The notes under the pieces were generated by a model, which had not been told where the DNA came from, did no database searches, and saw nothing but the letters and a program-made list of their open reading frames with translations. Below are positions 1 to 8,390 of a stretch of 38,503 nucleotides of DNA, piece by piece. Origin of the DNA: Muribaculaceae bacterium (GTDB taxonomy: Bacteria; Bacteroidota; Bacteroidia; Bacteroidales; Muribaculaceae); contig JAEETL010000027.1 in the NCBI GenBank assembly GCA_016290325.1, forward strand, positions 1 through 38,503. Direction: 5' to 3'. The number at the start of each line of letters is the position of its first letter. The first letter of the stretch is position 1. Made by a program: the position numbers and the translations under genes.

Positions 1-197
1 AGAATACCGCCGAATTGCTTAGCCGCTTCAAGACCGTGATTGTTGCCGAGCTCAATACCGGTCAATTGGCAAGCTACCTGCAGAGCAAGATACCTAATCT
101 GAACATCTGCCACATCAACAAGGTGCAGGGACAACCTTTCCTGGTACAGGAGATTGTTGACGGAGTTAAAAACATCATGATGGAGGAGGAATTGTAA
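1..197 (+). CDS. korA: 2-oxoglutarate:ferredoxin oxidoreductase, alpha subunit (C-terminal end only)
   Basis: The gene enters from the left edge and ends at TAA 195-197; in-frame codons run from base 3. About 64 C-terminal residues are visible, including VAELNTGQLASYL and NKVQGQPFLVQEI, which match the usual end of KorA/VorB-type alpha subunits. This subunit pairs with KorB to decarboxylate 2-oxoglutarate to succinyl-CoA (or the reverse) using ferredoxin in the cytoplasm. Its stop codon overlaps the korB ATG by one base (TAATG), so the two are surely translated together. The substrate could be another 2-oxoacid; the fragment alone cannot decide. Confidence 0.85.
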   Translation, partial: NTAELLSRFKTVIVAELNTGQLASYLQSKIPNLNICHINKVQGQPFLVQEIVDGVKNIMMEEEL

Positions 198-1225
198 TGG
201 AAGAGAATAAGAACCAAGAAATGGCTTATAAGCCTTTGGATTACAAGAATAACCAACCCGTGCGTTGGTGTCCCGGATGTGGTGACCACGCCGTGCTCAA
301 TGTATTGCTCAAATCGATGGCTCATCTGGGCATTCCGCCCGAGAAGACCGCGGTGATTTCGGGTATCGGTTGCAGTTCGCGTCTGCCTTACTATACCAAG
401 ACCTACGCGTTCCACACCATCCACGGCCGTGGTGGCGCTGTGGCTACCGGTTTCAAGACCGCTAACCCCGATATGACCGTTTGGCAGGTGTCGGGTGATG
501 GTGACTGCCTGGCTATTGGTGGTAACCACTTCATCCACGAGGTGCGTCGTAACATCGACGTAAATCTGTTGATGTTGAATAACCGTATCTACGGCTTGAC
601 TAAGGGACAGTTCTCACCCACGAGCGCACGCGGTTTCAAGTCAAAATCATCTCCCTACGGTACGGTTGAGGATCCCTTTGTGCCCGCTGAATTGACCTTC
701 GGTGCACGTGGCACCTTCTTCGCCCGTAGCCTTGATGTAGCACTGGATATCAGCCAGGAAGTGATGATGGCTGCCGCTGAGCACAAGGGTTGTTCGGTCG
801 TTGAGATTCTGCAGAACTGCATGATTTTCAACAATGGTATCCACAACTATATCACTGACCGTGAGTACCGTGCTGACCGCACTATCCACCTTGTGCATGG
901 CGAGAAGATGATCTTTGGTAAGGACAATAACCGTGGACTCGTGCAGGATGGTTTCGGCCTCAAGGCGGTGACAATCGGTGAGGACGGCTACACTATCGAT
1001 GATGTGCTCATCCACGATGCTCATTGCGAGAGCAACTTCCTGCATCAGATGCTGGCCAAGATGGACGGAACCGACCTTCCCGTGGCACTGGGTGTCATCC
1101 GCTCGGTTGAAGATTCCACCTATGAAGTCTCTGTTGCTGAGCAAGTCGAGGAAGCCAAGGCAAAGCATGGTTTCACCTGCCTGAAAGATGTGATCATGTC
1201 AGGTGATACTTGGCAAGTGGATTGA
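197..1225 (+). CDS. korB: 2-oxoglutarate:ferredoxin oxidoreductase, beta subunit
   Basis: A 342-residue beta subunit that binds thiamine diphosphate. What is seen: CPGCG near residues 25-29, the TPP/Mg2+ signature GDGDCLAIGGNH starting at about residue 100 and closing with the NNRIYG stretch near 128-133, then KGQFSPTS. These are the hallmarks of the KorB/VorA family of 2-oxoacid:acceptor oxidoreductases, and the length is normal. It completes the enzyme begun by the upstream korA, with a one-base overlap. The role is reductive or oxidative linkage of succinyl-CoA and 2-oxoglutarate in anaerobic metabolism. The stop lies only 3 bases from the stop of the convergent DUF445 gene, leaving no room for a terminator between them. 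Specificity for 2-oxoglutarate rather than branched-chain oxoacids is inferred from overall resemblance. Confidence 0.9.
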   Translation: MEENKNQEMAYKPLDYKNNQPVRWCPGCGDHAVLNVLLKSMAHLGIPPEKTAVISGIGCSSRLPYYTKTYAFHTIHGRGGAVATGFKTANPDMTVWQVSGDGDCLAIGGNHFIHEVRRNIDVNLLMLNNRIYGLTKGQFSPTSARGFKSKSSPYGTVEDPFVPAELTFGARGTFFARSLDVALDISQEVMMAAAEHKGCSVVEILQNCMIFNNGIHNYITDREYRADRTIHLVHGEKMIFGKDNNRGLVQDGFGLKAVTIGEDGYTIDDVLIHDAHCESNFLHQMLAKMDGTDLPVALGVIRSVEDSTYEVSVAEQVEEAKAKHGFTCLKDVIMSGDTWQVD

Positions 1226-1228
1226 TGA

Positions 1229-2137
1229 TTAAAGAATCAGGGCATTAACAGTGCCCATGATGCTACCTAACAGTGCTCCGAGCCACACGATGGCGCGGAG
1301 CTCTTTTTTCATCACGTCGAGGATGATGGCTTCGGCTTCATCCATGTCCATCTCATTGATGCGTTGCTCGATGATGCCGCTGATGTCGATATCTTGCAGG
1401 ATGCGCGGCAGGTGCTCGGTGATGATGACGCGATAGGCATTGAGGATGCCGCTCTTGATTTGCGCAACTTGTTCATCGTGGTTACTCACCAGTTGACTCA
1501 TGGACATGTTCAACAGGTCGTCTGACTGCTTCACCACCAGGTCCTTAATCATCTGTTGCGAATTGGTCTGCAGGATTTCATTGATGTGTTTTGCAAGGAT
1601 TTTCTCAATGGGTTGGGCAACGCCGGCTACCAGCTTATCGGCTCCGAACAGTCCAGCCACGCTGTTGCGTGTCTTCGCCAGCACATGTTCGGTGGCCATG
1701 TGGGCGATTTGCTCTCCCATGTTGCTGTCGGTCAATTTTGAAGACACCATCTTGACGATACCATCCGATACGTTATGGCGCATGGCGATGATATCCTCTT
1801 CGGTCAGGTAATGTCGGGCAAACTGCTCGATGGTCTCTTCATTGGCGCCCTGAGTTGTGACAAACTCGTCAATGGCATTATTCATCTTGGTGAGCATTTC
1901 GTCGCTCAACAAGCTCTTTTCCAGTACCTCGCGGTTCATCAGATTCTCGCTCACAGCTTTACCAATGGCTCCAGCAATGCGTGCTTTCTCCTTGGGGATG
2001 ATACCAGGAGTGAACGGGATATGAATGCCCATGAAATATTTGGCGTGATGGGGTCTGAACAACATGCGTATGGCGATGTCGTTGGTGATATAGCCAATGA
2101 CAGCTCCTACAAGGGGACCAACAAAGTATTGATACAT
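1229..2137 (-). CDS. DUF445 family membrane protein
   Basis: A 302-residue protein starting at ATG (CAT 2135-2137). It has a hydrophobic N-terminus with GPLVGAVIGYITNDIAIRML followed by LFRPHHAKYF and PFTPGIIPKEK, the recognisable N-terminal pattern of DUF445 (YheB-like) proteins, and a second membrane segment at the C-terminus (VWLGALLGSIMGTVNALIL). The long middle part is charged and helical and probably lies outside the membrane. The family's biochemical function is not established. It may be read with the LolA-like gene upstream on the same strand (42 bases away from that stop), though the gap carries a short CCTAAAA-type repeat. The family call is secure; no function is claimed. Confidence 0.8.
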   Translation of the reverse strand: MYQYFVGPLVGAVIGYITNDIAIRMLFRPHHAKYFMGIHIPFTPGIIPKEKARIAGAIGKAVSENLMNREVLEKSLLSDEMLTKMNNAIDEFVTTQGANEETIEQFARHYLTEEDIIAMRHNVSDGIVKMVSSKLTDSNMGEQIAHMATEHVLAKTRNSVAGLFGADKLVAGVAQPIEKILAKHINEILQTNSQQMIKDLVVKQSDDLLNMSMSQLVSNHDEQVAQIKSGILNAYRVIITEHLPRILQDIDISGIIEQRINEMDMDEAEAIILDVMKKELRAIVWLGALLGSIMGTVNALIL

Positions 2138-2151
2138 GTCTTTACTATTTA

Positions 2152-2181
2152 TTCCTAAAGCCTAAAACCTAAAACCTAACT
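2152..2181. repeat. Short CCTAAAA-type tandem repeat between lolA-like and DUF445 genes
   Basis: CCTAAAGCCTAAAACCTAAAACCTAAC-like units in tandem (about three copies of a 7-base motif) fill the gap. Part of the recurring intergenic class also seen at 5621 and 8391. Confidence 0.6.
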
Positions 2182-2785
2182 ACCTCAAATCCACCACTTC
2201 GGTGCCTGCGGGTACTTGTGATTTGTCAAAGGCGAAAGTGGATGCAGGCAGTGACTTGTGCTTATAACCAGTGATTTTGACCGTGTAAACCGATTTGTCT
2301 TTCATCTCGAAGCGTGCCGTGCGCAGCAGTGATGTCGTCTCGTCAAAAAAAAGCCACAGCGTCTTGATGTTATCCTTTTTCTTTGGTGTGAGCTTGATGA
2401 CATAAGTCTTGGCGGTCTTGGCCTTAGCTTTCTTCATATTGAAGTTTGCTTTGAAGTGTTGGACTGCCGCCACGGGGTTGGTCATCCGCAAGTCCTCTAG
2501 TTCGGGTGTGGTGATATTCACCTCACTGGTGAGAGGTGACCATGACCACTGTGTCGTGCCGTCATACCAGCACTTGGCATCGGGCGAGAGAACACGGAAT
2601 TTTTTACCCTGCATGGCGATGGTGCCGCTACTGGTGCCCTGGCTGGTAGTGATGCTGTAATTGGCGGTCACGCCACCGCTGGCGTTAATGGCCGCTACAC
2701 ACTTGTCGAGCATGGCCTGAGGCGTTTGTGCTCCCATAGCCAGTGTTGAAATAGCGACAAGAATGACTGTCAGTATTCTTTTCAT
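2180..2785 (-). CDS. LolA-like outer membrane lipoprotein carrier
   Basis: About 201 residues. The chosen start is ATG at 2785 (MKRILTVILVAISTLAMGAQ), which gives a clean signal peptide; the frame continues upstream only to a TTG at 2797. The mature part shows the LolA-type beta pattern: VTANYSITTSQG, GKKFRVLSPDAKCWYDG, TQWSWSPLTSEVNITTP, and a C-terminal strand series with KDKSVYTVKITGYK. LolA proteins shuttle lipoproteins across the periplasm to the outer membrane. It lies just downstream of ftsK on the same strand, an arrangement common in Bacteroidetes, but a hairpin terminator sits between them. Sequence similarity to LolA is weak in general in this phylum, so the name is at family level. 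Confidence 0.75.
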   Translation of the reverse strand: MKRILTVILVAISTLAMGAQTPQAMLDKCVAAINASGGVTANYSITTSQGTSSGTIAMQGKKFRVLSPDAKCWYDGTTQWSWSPLTSEVNITTPELEDLRMTNPVAAVQHFKANFNMKKAKAKTAKTYVIKLTPKKKDNIKTLWLFFDETTSLLRTARFEMKDKSVYTVKITGYKHKSLPASTFAFDKSQVPAGTEVVDLR

Positions 2786-2821
2786 TTCAAATTTCAATTA
2801 AGTCCAATTGATATAATATGC

Positions 2822-2854
2822 AAAAAGAGTGCCAGACTTGTCAGGTGGCACTCT
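2822..2854 (-). terminator. Rho-independent terminator of ftsK
   Basis: A 9-bp perfect stem (AGAGTGCCA at 2826-2834 with TGGCACTCT at 2846-2854) is followed on the minus strand by a T run (A run 2822-2826 on plus). It sits 13 bases beyond the ftsK stop. Confidence 0.85.
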
Positions 2855-2866
2855 AAGAATTCTTTT

Positions 2867-5374
2867 TTAAGAGAACAATTGGTCAATATCCATGGGGCTC
2901 ACGAGCACCTGGCGCGGCTTACTGCCCTGAGCGGGACCAACGATACCGGCATGTTCCATCTGGTCCATTAGGCGCCCGGCGCGATTGTAACCGATCTCGT
3001 AGCGGCGCTGCAACGACGAGGTGCTGGCGGTATTGCCCATGACGATGAATCTGACGGCCTCCTCAAACAACGGGTCGCGGTCCTTGACATTGCCCACATT
3101 GGCATCGCTGCTACCGCCCTCATCCTTGCCGATGTACTCGGGCAGCATATAGGGTTCCTCATGACTGATGTCACGGTCGTTATCTTCCTGTTCCTTAATG
3201 AAGTCACAGATACGTACGATATCAGGTGTATCAACAAACGGGCACTGCAGGCGGGTCAACTCGCCATCGATCTGGAAGAGCATGTCACCACGGCCGATGA
3301 GCTGTTGGGCACCCGTTCGGTCAATGATGATTTGACTGTCAATACGCTGGGCAACGGCAAAGGCGATGCGGCCAGGGAAGTTACCCTTAATCAGACCTGT
3401 GATGACCTTGGATGACGGGCGTTGGGTGGCAATAATCATGTGGATACCCACGGCACGAGCCTTCTGGGCGATGCGAACCAACGGGGTCTCGACCTCCTTG
3501 CCAGCGGTCATGATCATGTCGCTGAACTCGTCGATAATACCCACGATATAAGGCATATAATGATATTTTTTCTCACCGTGCTCGTCACGAACCTCGCGCA
3601 ACTCACGGCGCCACATCTCATTATAGTCAGCCACGTTACGCACCCTGACGTCCTCAAATACCCTATAACGGTCTTCCATCTCTTGGACAAGGCTGTTCAA
3701 GGTCTTGATAACGCGATCGGTATCGGTGATGATAGCTTTCTCTTCTCCTGGAGTTTTTGCAAAGTAGTACTTCTCCAGGTCGACATACACGCTAAACTCG
3801 ACGCGCTTGGGGTCAACCAGGACGAACTTCAGTTCTGATGGGCCCTTCTTATAGAGCAATGACGTGATGATGGCGTTTAGACCGACCGATTTACCTTTAC
3901 CGGTCGCACCAGCAACCAGCAGGTGAGGCATCTTGGTCAAGTCGGCGATAAACACCTCGTTGCTCACGGTGCAACCTAAGCACATAGGCAGTTTGGCGCG
4001 GCTCTCCTGGAAGGCCTTAGAACCCAAAACCTCGCGCATGGGTACCACTTGCGGGTCGCGGTTGGGCACCTCAATACCGATGGTCCCCTTGCCGGGCATG
4101 GGCGCGATGATGCGGATACCCAGGGCAGCAAGACTCAAGGCAATGTCGTCCTCCAAGCCGCGGATTTTGTTCACGCGCACACCGTCCTCTGGGACTATCT
4201 CAAACAGTGTCACCGTGGGACCCACGTGCACCATGATTTCCTTGATTTCGATGCCATATTTGCTCAGTGTGTCGCGAATGCGCTGCTTGTTCTCGTCTTG
4301 TTCCTGCTTGTCGACGCTGTTAGGATTCATGCGGATGTCCTGTAACAGGTCGAGGGTGGGGAAGCGGTAGTGGCGGTACTCGCCAGTGGGATCGTGAGGG
4401 TTGCTCACGTCGGTGCTGGCGGTAATCGGTTTAAGACGTGCGGTCTTGCCATTATCCGTGGTGTCGTTTTGGGCCACTTGGGATCTGTTTCTACGCACTC
4501 TGTTAGTGAACCCACGCTTTTCGACCGTTGGTTCAACGTCTGCATCAGATGTGTCAGTCACTCGTTGCTCACCACCCAGGAATGTGGATTCTCCAGGTTG
4601 GCTCACCACTTTTTCGGCTTCCTCCTTGCTGTGACTGCGTTTCTTCTCGATCTCATGCTGCAGTTGCTTGTATAATGCCGTAATGGTCTGGTAGGTAAGG
4701 AAAACCCATAGCATGAAGATAATGAGATTTACTGCTATCATGCCATATAAACCCACAAGCCCCAGCAACCATTTGTTAGCGTAAAAACCGAAATAGCCAC
4801 CCAATGGGAAGAAAGTGATAGGTTTAATGAAATAGGTCGCAGCTCCAACTATCATCGAAAAAGTAAAAATGCTGAACAGGCACACAAAAGTATAGGAGAA
4901 GAAATGTATCTTCTTGCCCTTGCGGACAAACCTCATACCTAGCGTGAGCAACCAGATGACGATAATGAATGCTGCCACACCCACACCACTGGAGATGAAG
5001 AAATCACTCAACGACGCTCCGACAGCAGCTCCTGCATTGCGGATCTGGTCGGGCACTTGGGCGTTCTCGATCATCGAGTAGTTAGTGATGCGGTTCTGGT
5101 CGCTCATTCCAGCCGATAGGAAGAAGGACAGGAACGAGATGAGCAGGTATATTCCCGCCATCAGCAGGATGATACCTGTCGCAAAGCGGAGTCTACCGTT
5201 CTGGAAAAACGCGATGAAGCGTTGCCACTTGGTGGTATTCGCGTTATCAATGGCTTCTTCTACCTCACGTTTCTTGCGGTAATCCTCCGACCTTTGTACT
5301 CCACTGATGTCAGGATTGTAATATCCCTGATTATCACTCACTTTCTTATTCTGGTTGCCTTGATGTTTGCTCAT
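2867..5374 (-). CDS. ftsK: DNA translocase FtsK/SpoIIIE family
   Basis: An 835-residue motor that pumps chromosomal DNA through the division septum. Four N-terminal membrane segments are visible at about 66-86, 127-150, 160-182 and 202-228. A charged linker (about 240-335) leads to the alpha domain and the RecA-like motor with Walker A GATGKGKS at about 489-496 and Walker B GIIDEFSDM. The ATQRPSSKVITG and GRGDML stretches are typical of the family. The last 65 residues form the gamma winged helix (FIVMGNTASTSSLQRRYEIG, then GRLMDQMEHAGIVG), which reads polar KOPS-type sequences and contacts XerD. Length is normal for Bacteroidetes FtsK. The start is ATG at 5372-5374. A strong terminator follows; no perfect promoter box was found upstream. 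Confidence 0.95.
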   Translation of the reverse strand: MSKHQGNQNKKVSDNQGYYNPDISGVQRSEDYRKKREVEEAIDNANTTKWQRFIAFFQNGRLRFATGIILLMAGIYLLISFLSFFLSAGMSDQNRITNYSMIENAQVPDQIRNAGAAVGASLSDFFISSGVGVAAFIIVIWLLTLGMRFVRKGKKIHFFSYTFVCLFSIFTFSMIVGAATYFIKPITFFPLGGYFGFYANKWLLGLVGLYGMIAVNLIIFMLWVFLTYQTITALYKQLQHEIEKKRSHSKEEAEKVVSQPGESTFLGGEQRVTDTSDADVEPTVEKRGFTNRVRRNRSQVAQNDTTDNGKTARLKPITASTDVSNPHDPTGEYRHYRFPTLDLLQDIRMNPNSVDKQEQDENKQRIRDTLSKYGIEIKEIMVHVGPTVTLFEIVPEDGVRVNKIRGLEDDIALSLAALGIRIIAPMPGKGTIGIEVPNRDPQVVPMREVLGSKAFQESRAKLPMCLGCTVSNEVFIADLTKMPHLLVAGATGKGKSVGLNAIITSLLYKKGPSELKFVLVDPKRVEFSVYVDLEKYYFAKTPGEEKAIITDTDRVIKTLNSLVQEMEDRYRVFEDVRVRNVADYNEMWRRELREVRDEHGEKKYHYMPYIVGIIDEFSDMIMTAGKEVETPLVRIAQKARAVGIHMIIATQRPSSKVITGLIKGNFPGRIAFAVAQRIDSQIIIDRTGAQQLIGRGDMLFQIDGELTRLQCPFVDTPDIVRICDFIKEQEDNDRDISHEEPYMLPEYIGKDEGGSSDANVGNVKDRDPLFEEAVRFIVMGNTASTSSLQRRYEIGYNRAGRLMDQMEHAGIVGPAQGSKPRQVLVSPMDIDQLFS

Positions 5375-5520
5375 ATTGCTATCGTTCAGTTTTGGGGCGT
5401 AAAATTACAAAATAAAATTGGTTTACAAACGCAAATAACACGCTTTTTTTCAAAAAAAATAAAAAAAAATTTTACTCCTGTTTTATTGCGCTCAGTTGGG
5501 CCTTTTCATGGCCCTCAATG

Positions 5521-5554
5521 AAAATCAAGCGACCCGCACTTGATGCAGGTCGCT
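5521..5554 (-). terminator. Terminator of prs
   Basis: AGCGACC (5528-5534) pairs with GGTCGCT (5548-5554), with an inner GCA/TGC pairing. On the minus strand the stem is followed by TTGATTTTC. It lies about 115 bases after the prs stop. The spacer between the two carries TTTAACC-type repeats. Confidence 0.65.
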
Positions 5555-5620
5555 AGTAAGTATAATTCGTTAAAATTCGCCGATAGAACAATCTTAGCTG
5601 CTCATCATTTATCAAATGCG

Positions 5621-5667
5621 TCTTTAACCTTTAATCTCTAACCTTTAACCAGCGAGCGTAGCGAACA
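5621..5667. repeat. Short intergenic repeat (CTTTAACC units) after prs
   Basis: The stretch contains TTTAACC, TTTAATC, TCTAACC and TTTAACC in near-tandem order, then GCGAGCGTAGCGAAC. It resembles the CCTAAAA repeat at 2152-2181 and the TAGTTAA-type repeat at 8391-8506, so it appears to be a recurring low-complexity class in gene ends of this genome. Confidence 0.55.
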
Positions 5668-6603
5668 TTACTTAAACAGGAAGAGGTCATTGATTGACTG
5701 CTTGATGTTCACATGCTTGATGGCATGGGCAAACATCTTATCCAGGCTCAATATCCTCACCTTGGGACAGCGTTCGGTTTCAAATGGGATACTGTCGCTG
5801 ATAACGAGTTCATCAAGGCCACTGGCCATGACTCTTTCACTGGCTGGATCGCTCATTACGGCATGTGAAATATAGGCGCGCACGCTGCGGGCTCCGTTTT
5901 CTTTCATCAGCGAGGCTGCCTTGCAGATGGTGCCTGCGGTGTCCACCATATCATCGATCAAGATAACGTCCTTATCTTGTACGTCACCGATAATGGTCAT
6001 GCTCTCGACCACGTTGGCTTGCTGACGGTGCTTGTGGCACAGCACGAGCGGAGCATTGAAGTATTTGGCATAAGAGTTGGCGCGCTTGGCTCCGCCCACG
6101 TCAGGCGATGCGATAACCATGTCCTTGAGGTTGAGCGAAGCGATATCAGGCACAAACATCGTCGATGCGTAAAGGTGATCCACGGGAATATCAAAGAAAC
6201 CTTGAATCTGGTCGGCATGCAGGTCCATCGTGATCAGGCGGTCGATACCAGCGGCAATCAGGATGTTAGCGACCAACTTGGCAGCAATCGAAACGCGAGG
6301 CTTGTCCTTGCGGTCCTGACGAGCCCATCCAAAGTAGGGGATAACAGCGATTACCGACTGAGCCGACGCGCGCTTGGCGGCATCGATCATAAGCAGCAAC
6401 TCCATCAAGTTTTCGCTGGCTTTGAACGTGGACTGGATCAGATAGACCTCAGCCCCTCGCACTGGTTCCTCATAACTTACCTCAAACTCTCCGTCGGCAA
6501 AACGCTGAATGTTGATCTTGCCGAGCTCCACACCCAATTCCTTCGCAATCTTCAAGGCAACATAACGCGAGTTAGTGCCCGAGAATACTTTCATGTCAGC
6601 CAT
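5668..6603 (-). CDS. prs: Ribose-phosphate pyrophosphokinase (PRPP synthetase)
   Basis: Makes PRPP from ribose 5-phosphate and ATP for nucleotide, histidine and tryptophan synthesis. About 311 residues from the chosen start MADMKVFSGTNSRY. Visible landmarks: KVFSGTNSRYVALKIA at the N-terminus, RQDRKDKPRVSI (ATP-binding flexible loop region), MDLHADQIQGFFDIPVDHL, and the PRPP loop VILIDDMVDTAGT. The frame is open upstream to 6657, but that start would lie within and before a TAATTTTG promoter box at 6640-6633; the family also starts with this short M-x-x-x-KVFSG leader, so 6603 is preferred. A terminator lies downstream and ftsK follows beyond it on the same strand. Confidence 0.95.
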   Translation of the reverse strand: MADMKVFSGTNSRYVALKIAKELGVELGKINIQRFADGEFEVSYEEPVRGAEVYLIQSTFKASENLMELLLMIDAAKRASAQSVIAVIPYFGWARQDRKDKPRVSIAAKLVANILIAAGIDRLITMDLHADQIQGFFDIPVDHLYASTMFVPDIASLNLKDMVIASPDVGGAKRANSYAKYFNAPLVLCHKHRQQANVVESMTIIGDVQDKDVILIDDMVDTAGTICKAASLMKENGARSVRAYISHAVMSDPASERVMASGLDELVISDSIPFETERCPKVRILSLDKMFAHAIKHVNIKQSINDLFLFK

Positions 6604-6632
6604 AACTAATTTATCTATTAATTTTGTTTGTG

Positions 6633-6640
6633 CAAAATTA
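6633..6640 (-). promoter_or_regulatory. prs: Promoter -7 box for prs
   Basis: The minus strand reads TAATTTTG, a match to the Bacteroidetes -7 element TAnnTTTG. Transcription would begin a few bases downstream, giving a leader of about 25 bases before ATG 6603 and excluding the upstream start at 6657. No good -33 element was seen. Confidence 0.55.
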
Positions 6641-6699
6641 AGTATTTTCAGCGGCAATCCTACTATTTTTCCGCATTATTTTTTCAAAAAAAAGATTTG

Positions 6700-8367
6700 C
6701 TATTTTTTGAAGCGCCACAGGGTAACATTATGCGGCTCGATGTAAATAGTATAAGATGTATCGCCGTTGAGCGCCGATTTGGTGGTTTGCCCCGTGAGCA
6801 GTTCCTCACACATGTATTTGCCTACAGGCATGCTGGCGCAATCCAGAGCATGTTGCGGTATTCTTATTGATGTGTCAACAGGCATGTCACCAAAGTTAGC
6901 GACAATCAATGTCATCTCACCGTCAATGTGCCGCAGGTAGGCATATTGACGCTGTGGGTCGAGTGTGTCTTGGTTGACATACATCAGGTCGAAGAATTGT
7001 CCTTTTGCCAGCGAGGGCTCGCTGTTGCACAGGTGCAGCAGGCGGCGGTACATGGCGCGCAGTTTGCGTTCAGCGCTGGTTGGTTTCCCATTGTGCCAAC
7101 GGCGCAGGGTGGGAACACTCCAATAGTCAAAAATGGTCGTGCGGCCGTCCAAACCGCTATAACCTTCGGCATCGGCTGCTGGTTCGCCCAACTCTTGCCC
7201 GGCATATATCATGAATGGGCACTTGGACATTGTGGCGCTGACCACCAAGGCTGGCAGTGCTTTCCAGGGCTCACCGCAGAACTGTCTCGAGGCGATGCGT
7301 TGTTCGTCATGGTTCTCAAGGAAGTTGAGCATGTGGTCGCCCATGCCCTCAACCGTCTGCCAGCAGCGTGTGAGCTCGCTCGCTGACCAGCCGTTACACA
7401 GGATGCCCCGCAGCGTGTCATATAACGTCACCTTGTCATAAAGGTAGTCAAATCCACCATATTCTATATAACTATGGTAAAGTGCCACGTCATAGATCTC
7501 GGCAATAAAGATGAGTTGTGGATACTGTGCTTTGACTCGGGCAATCGCCCAATGCCAAAACTCCACGGGCACCATGTGGGCCATGTCGCATCGCAAACCA
7601 TCGATACCTTTCCCAGCCCAAAAGAGCAGTATGTCGAGCATCTTGTGCCACGTTGGAGGGATGGGGTCAAAGTGCTTGCTGCCGTTCCATGGGTCAACGC
7701 CATAATTGAGTTTGATGGTCTCATACCAGTCGTCGCGGTTGGGCGAGGCACTGTAGCAGTCGTTGCCGGTGGCGCGGGCGGGAAACTCTCGGTATGCCCC
7801 TTTGCCATGGCCCAGATCTACGCCATTGGGCGCAAACTCCTGGCCAGTGATGTAATAAAAATTGTTTTTCGGATCGAAGAACATCATCGGGTTGTCGTTC
7901 TCGCCCAGGTCTTGAACGCCAGCGGGTTTGGCGTCGCTCTCATACTCGCGAGCCACATGGTTGGGCACAAAGTCGATGATGACTTTCAGCCCTGCTTTGT
8001 GGGTGCGTGCCACCAGTGCCTCAAATTCGGCCATTCGCTGTTTGACATTGACAGCCAGGTCAGGACACACGTCATAATAGTCGCGTATGGCGTAAGGCGA
8101 GCCCGCCAGGCCTTTCACTACATGCGGATTGCACGGTGTGATGCCCTGGCGGCTGTAGTCGGTAGCAGTGGCATGCTCGATAATACCGGTGTACCACACG
8201 TGGGTGGCTCCCAGCGACTTAATGGAGCGCAGCCGTGTCTCGTCAATCTCGTTAAACTTGCCCGATCCGTTTTGTTTGATGGTGCCATTGGGAACGCACT
8301 GTGCGTTGCTGTTGGTGAACCAGCGTGGCATCAACTGGTAGATAATCGTTTTCTTTTCCTCTTTCAT
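6700..8367 (-). CDS. Cytoplasmic alpha-amylase family glycoside hydrolase (GH13)
   Basis: A 555-residue GH13 enzyme without a signal peptide, so it acts on alpha-glucans or maltodextrins inside the cell. All four conserved regions are visible: VIIDFVPNHV (about 129-138), GIDGLRCDMAHM with nucleophile D261, IFIAEIYD with acid/base E290, and FLENHDEQR with the third carboxylate D354. A beta-sandwich C-terminal domain follows (DGEMTLIVANFGDMPVDTSI). The start is ATG 8365-8367, only 4 bases beyond a TATTTTTG promoter box, which suggests a leaderless or nearly leaderless message. It is divergent from the threonine aldolase gene. Exact substrate cannot be read from the sequence; hydrolase and transferase members look alike here. 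Confidence 0.88.
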   Translation of the reverse strand: MKEEKKTIIYQLMPRWFTNSNAQCVPNGTIKQNGSGKFNEIDETRLRSIKSLGATHVWYTGIIEHATATDYSRQGITPCNPHVVKGLAGSPYAIRDYYDVCPDLAVNVKQRMAEFEALVARTHKAGLKVIIDFVPNHVAREYESDAKPAGVQDLGENDNPMMFFDPKNNFYYITGQEFAPNGVDLGHGKGAYREFPARATGNDCYSASPNRDDWYETIKLNYGVDPWNGSKHFDPIPPTWHKMLDILLFWAGKGIDGLRCDMAHMVPVEFWHWAIARVKAQYPQLIFIAEIYDVALYHSYIEYGGFDYLYDKVTLYDTLRGILCNGWSASELTRCWQTVEGMGDHMLNFLENHDEQRIASRQFCGEPWKALPALVVSATMSKCPFMIYAGQELGEPAADAEGYSGLDGRTTIFDYWSVPTLRRWHNGKPTSAERKLRAMYRRLLHLCNSEPSLAKGQFFDLMYVNQDTLDPQRQYAYLRHIDGEMTLIVANFGDMPVDTSIRIPQHALDCASMPVGKYMCEELLTGQTTKSALNGDTSYTIYIEPHNVTLWRFKK

Positions 8368-8371
8368 GCGG

Positions 8372-8379
8372 CAAAAATA
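8372..8379 (-). promoter_or_regulatory. Promoter -7 box for the amylase gene
   Basis: The minus strand reads TATTTTTG, matching TAnnTTTG, and ends only four bases before the ATG. If active, transcription would start at or beside the start codon. The -33 region is not convincing. Confidence 0.4.
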
Positions 8380-8390
8380 ACAAATAATTT

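Noticed and set aside
2786..2797. Earlier TTG start for the LolA-like gene
   Set aside because: It would add four residues before a good ATG and signal peptide.
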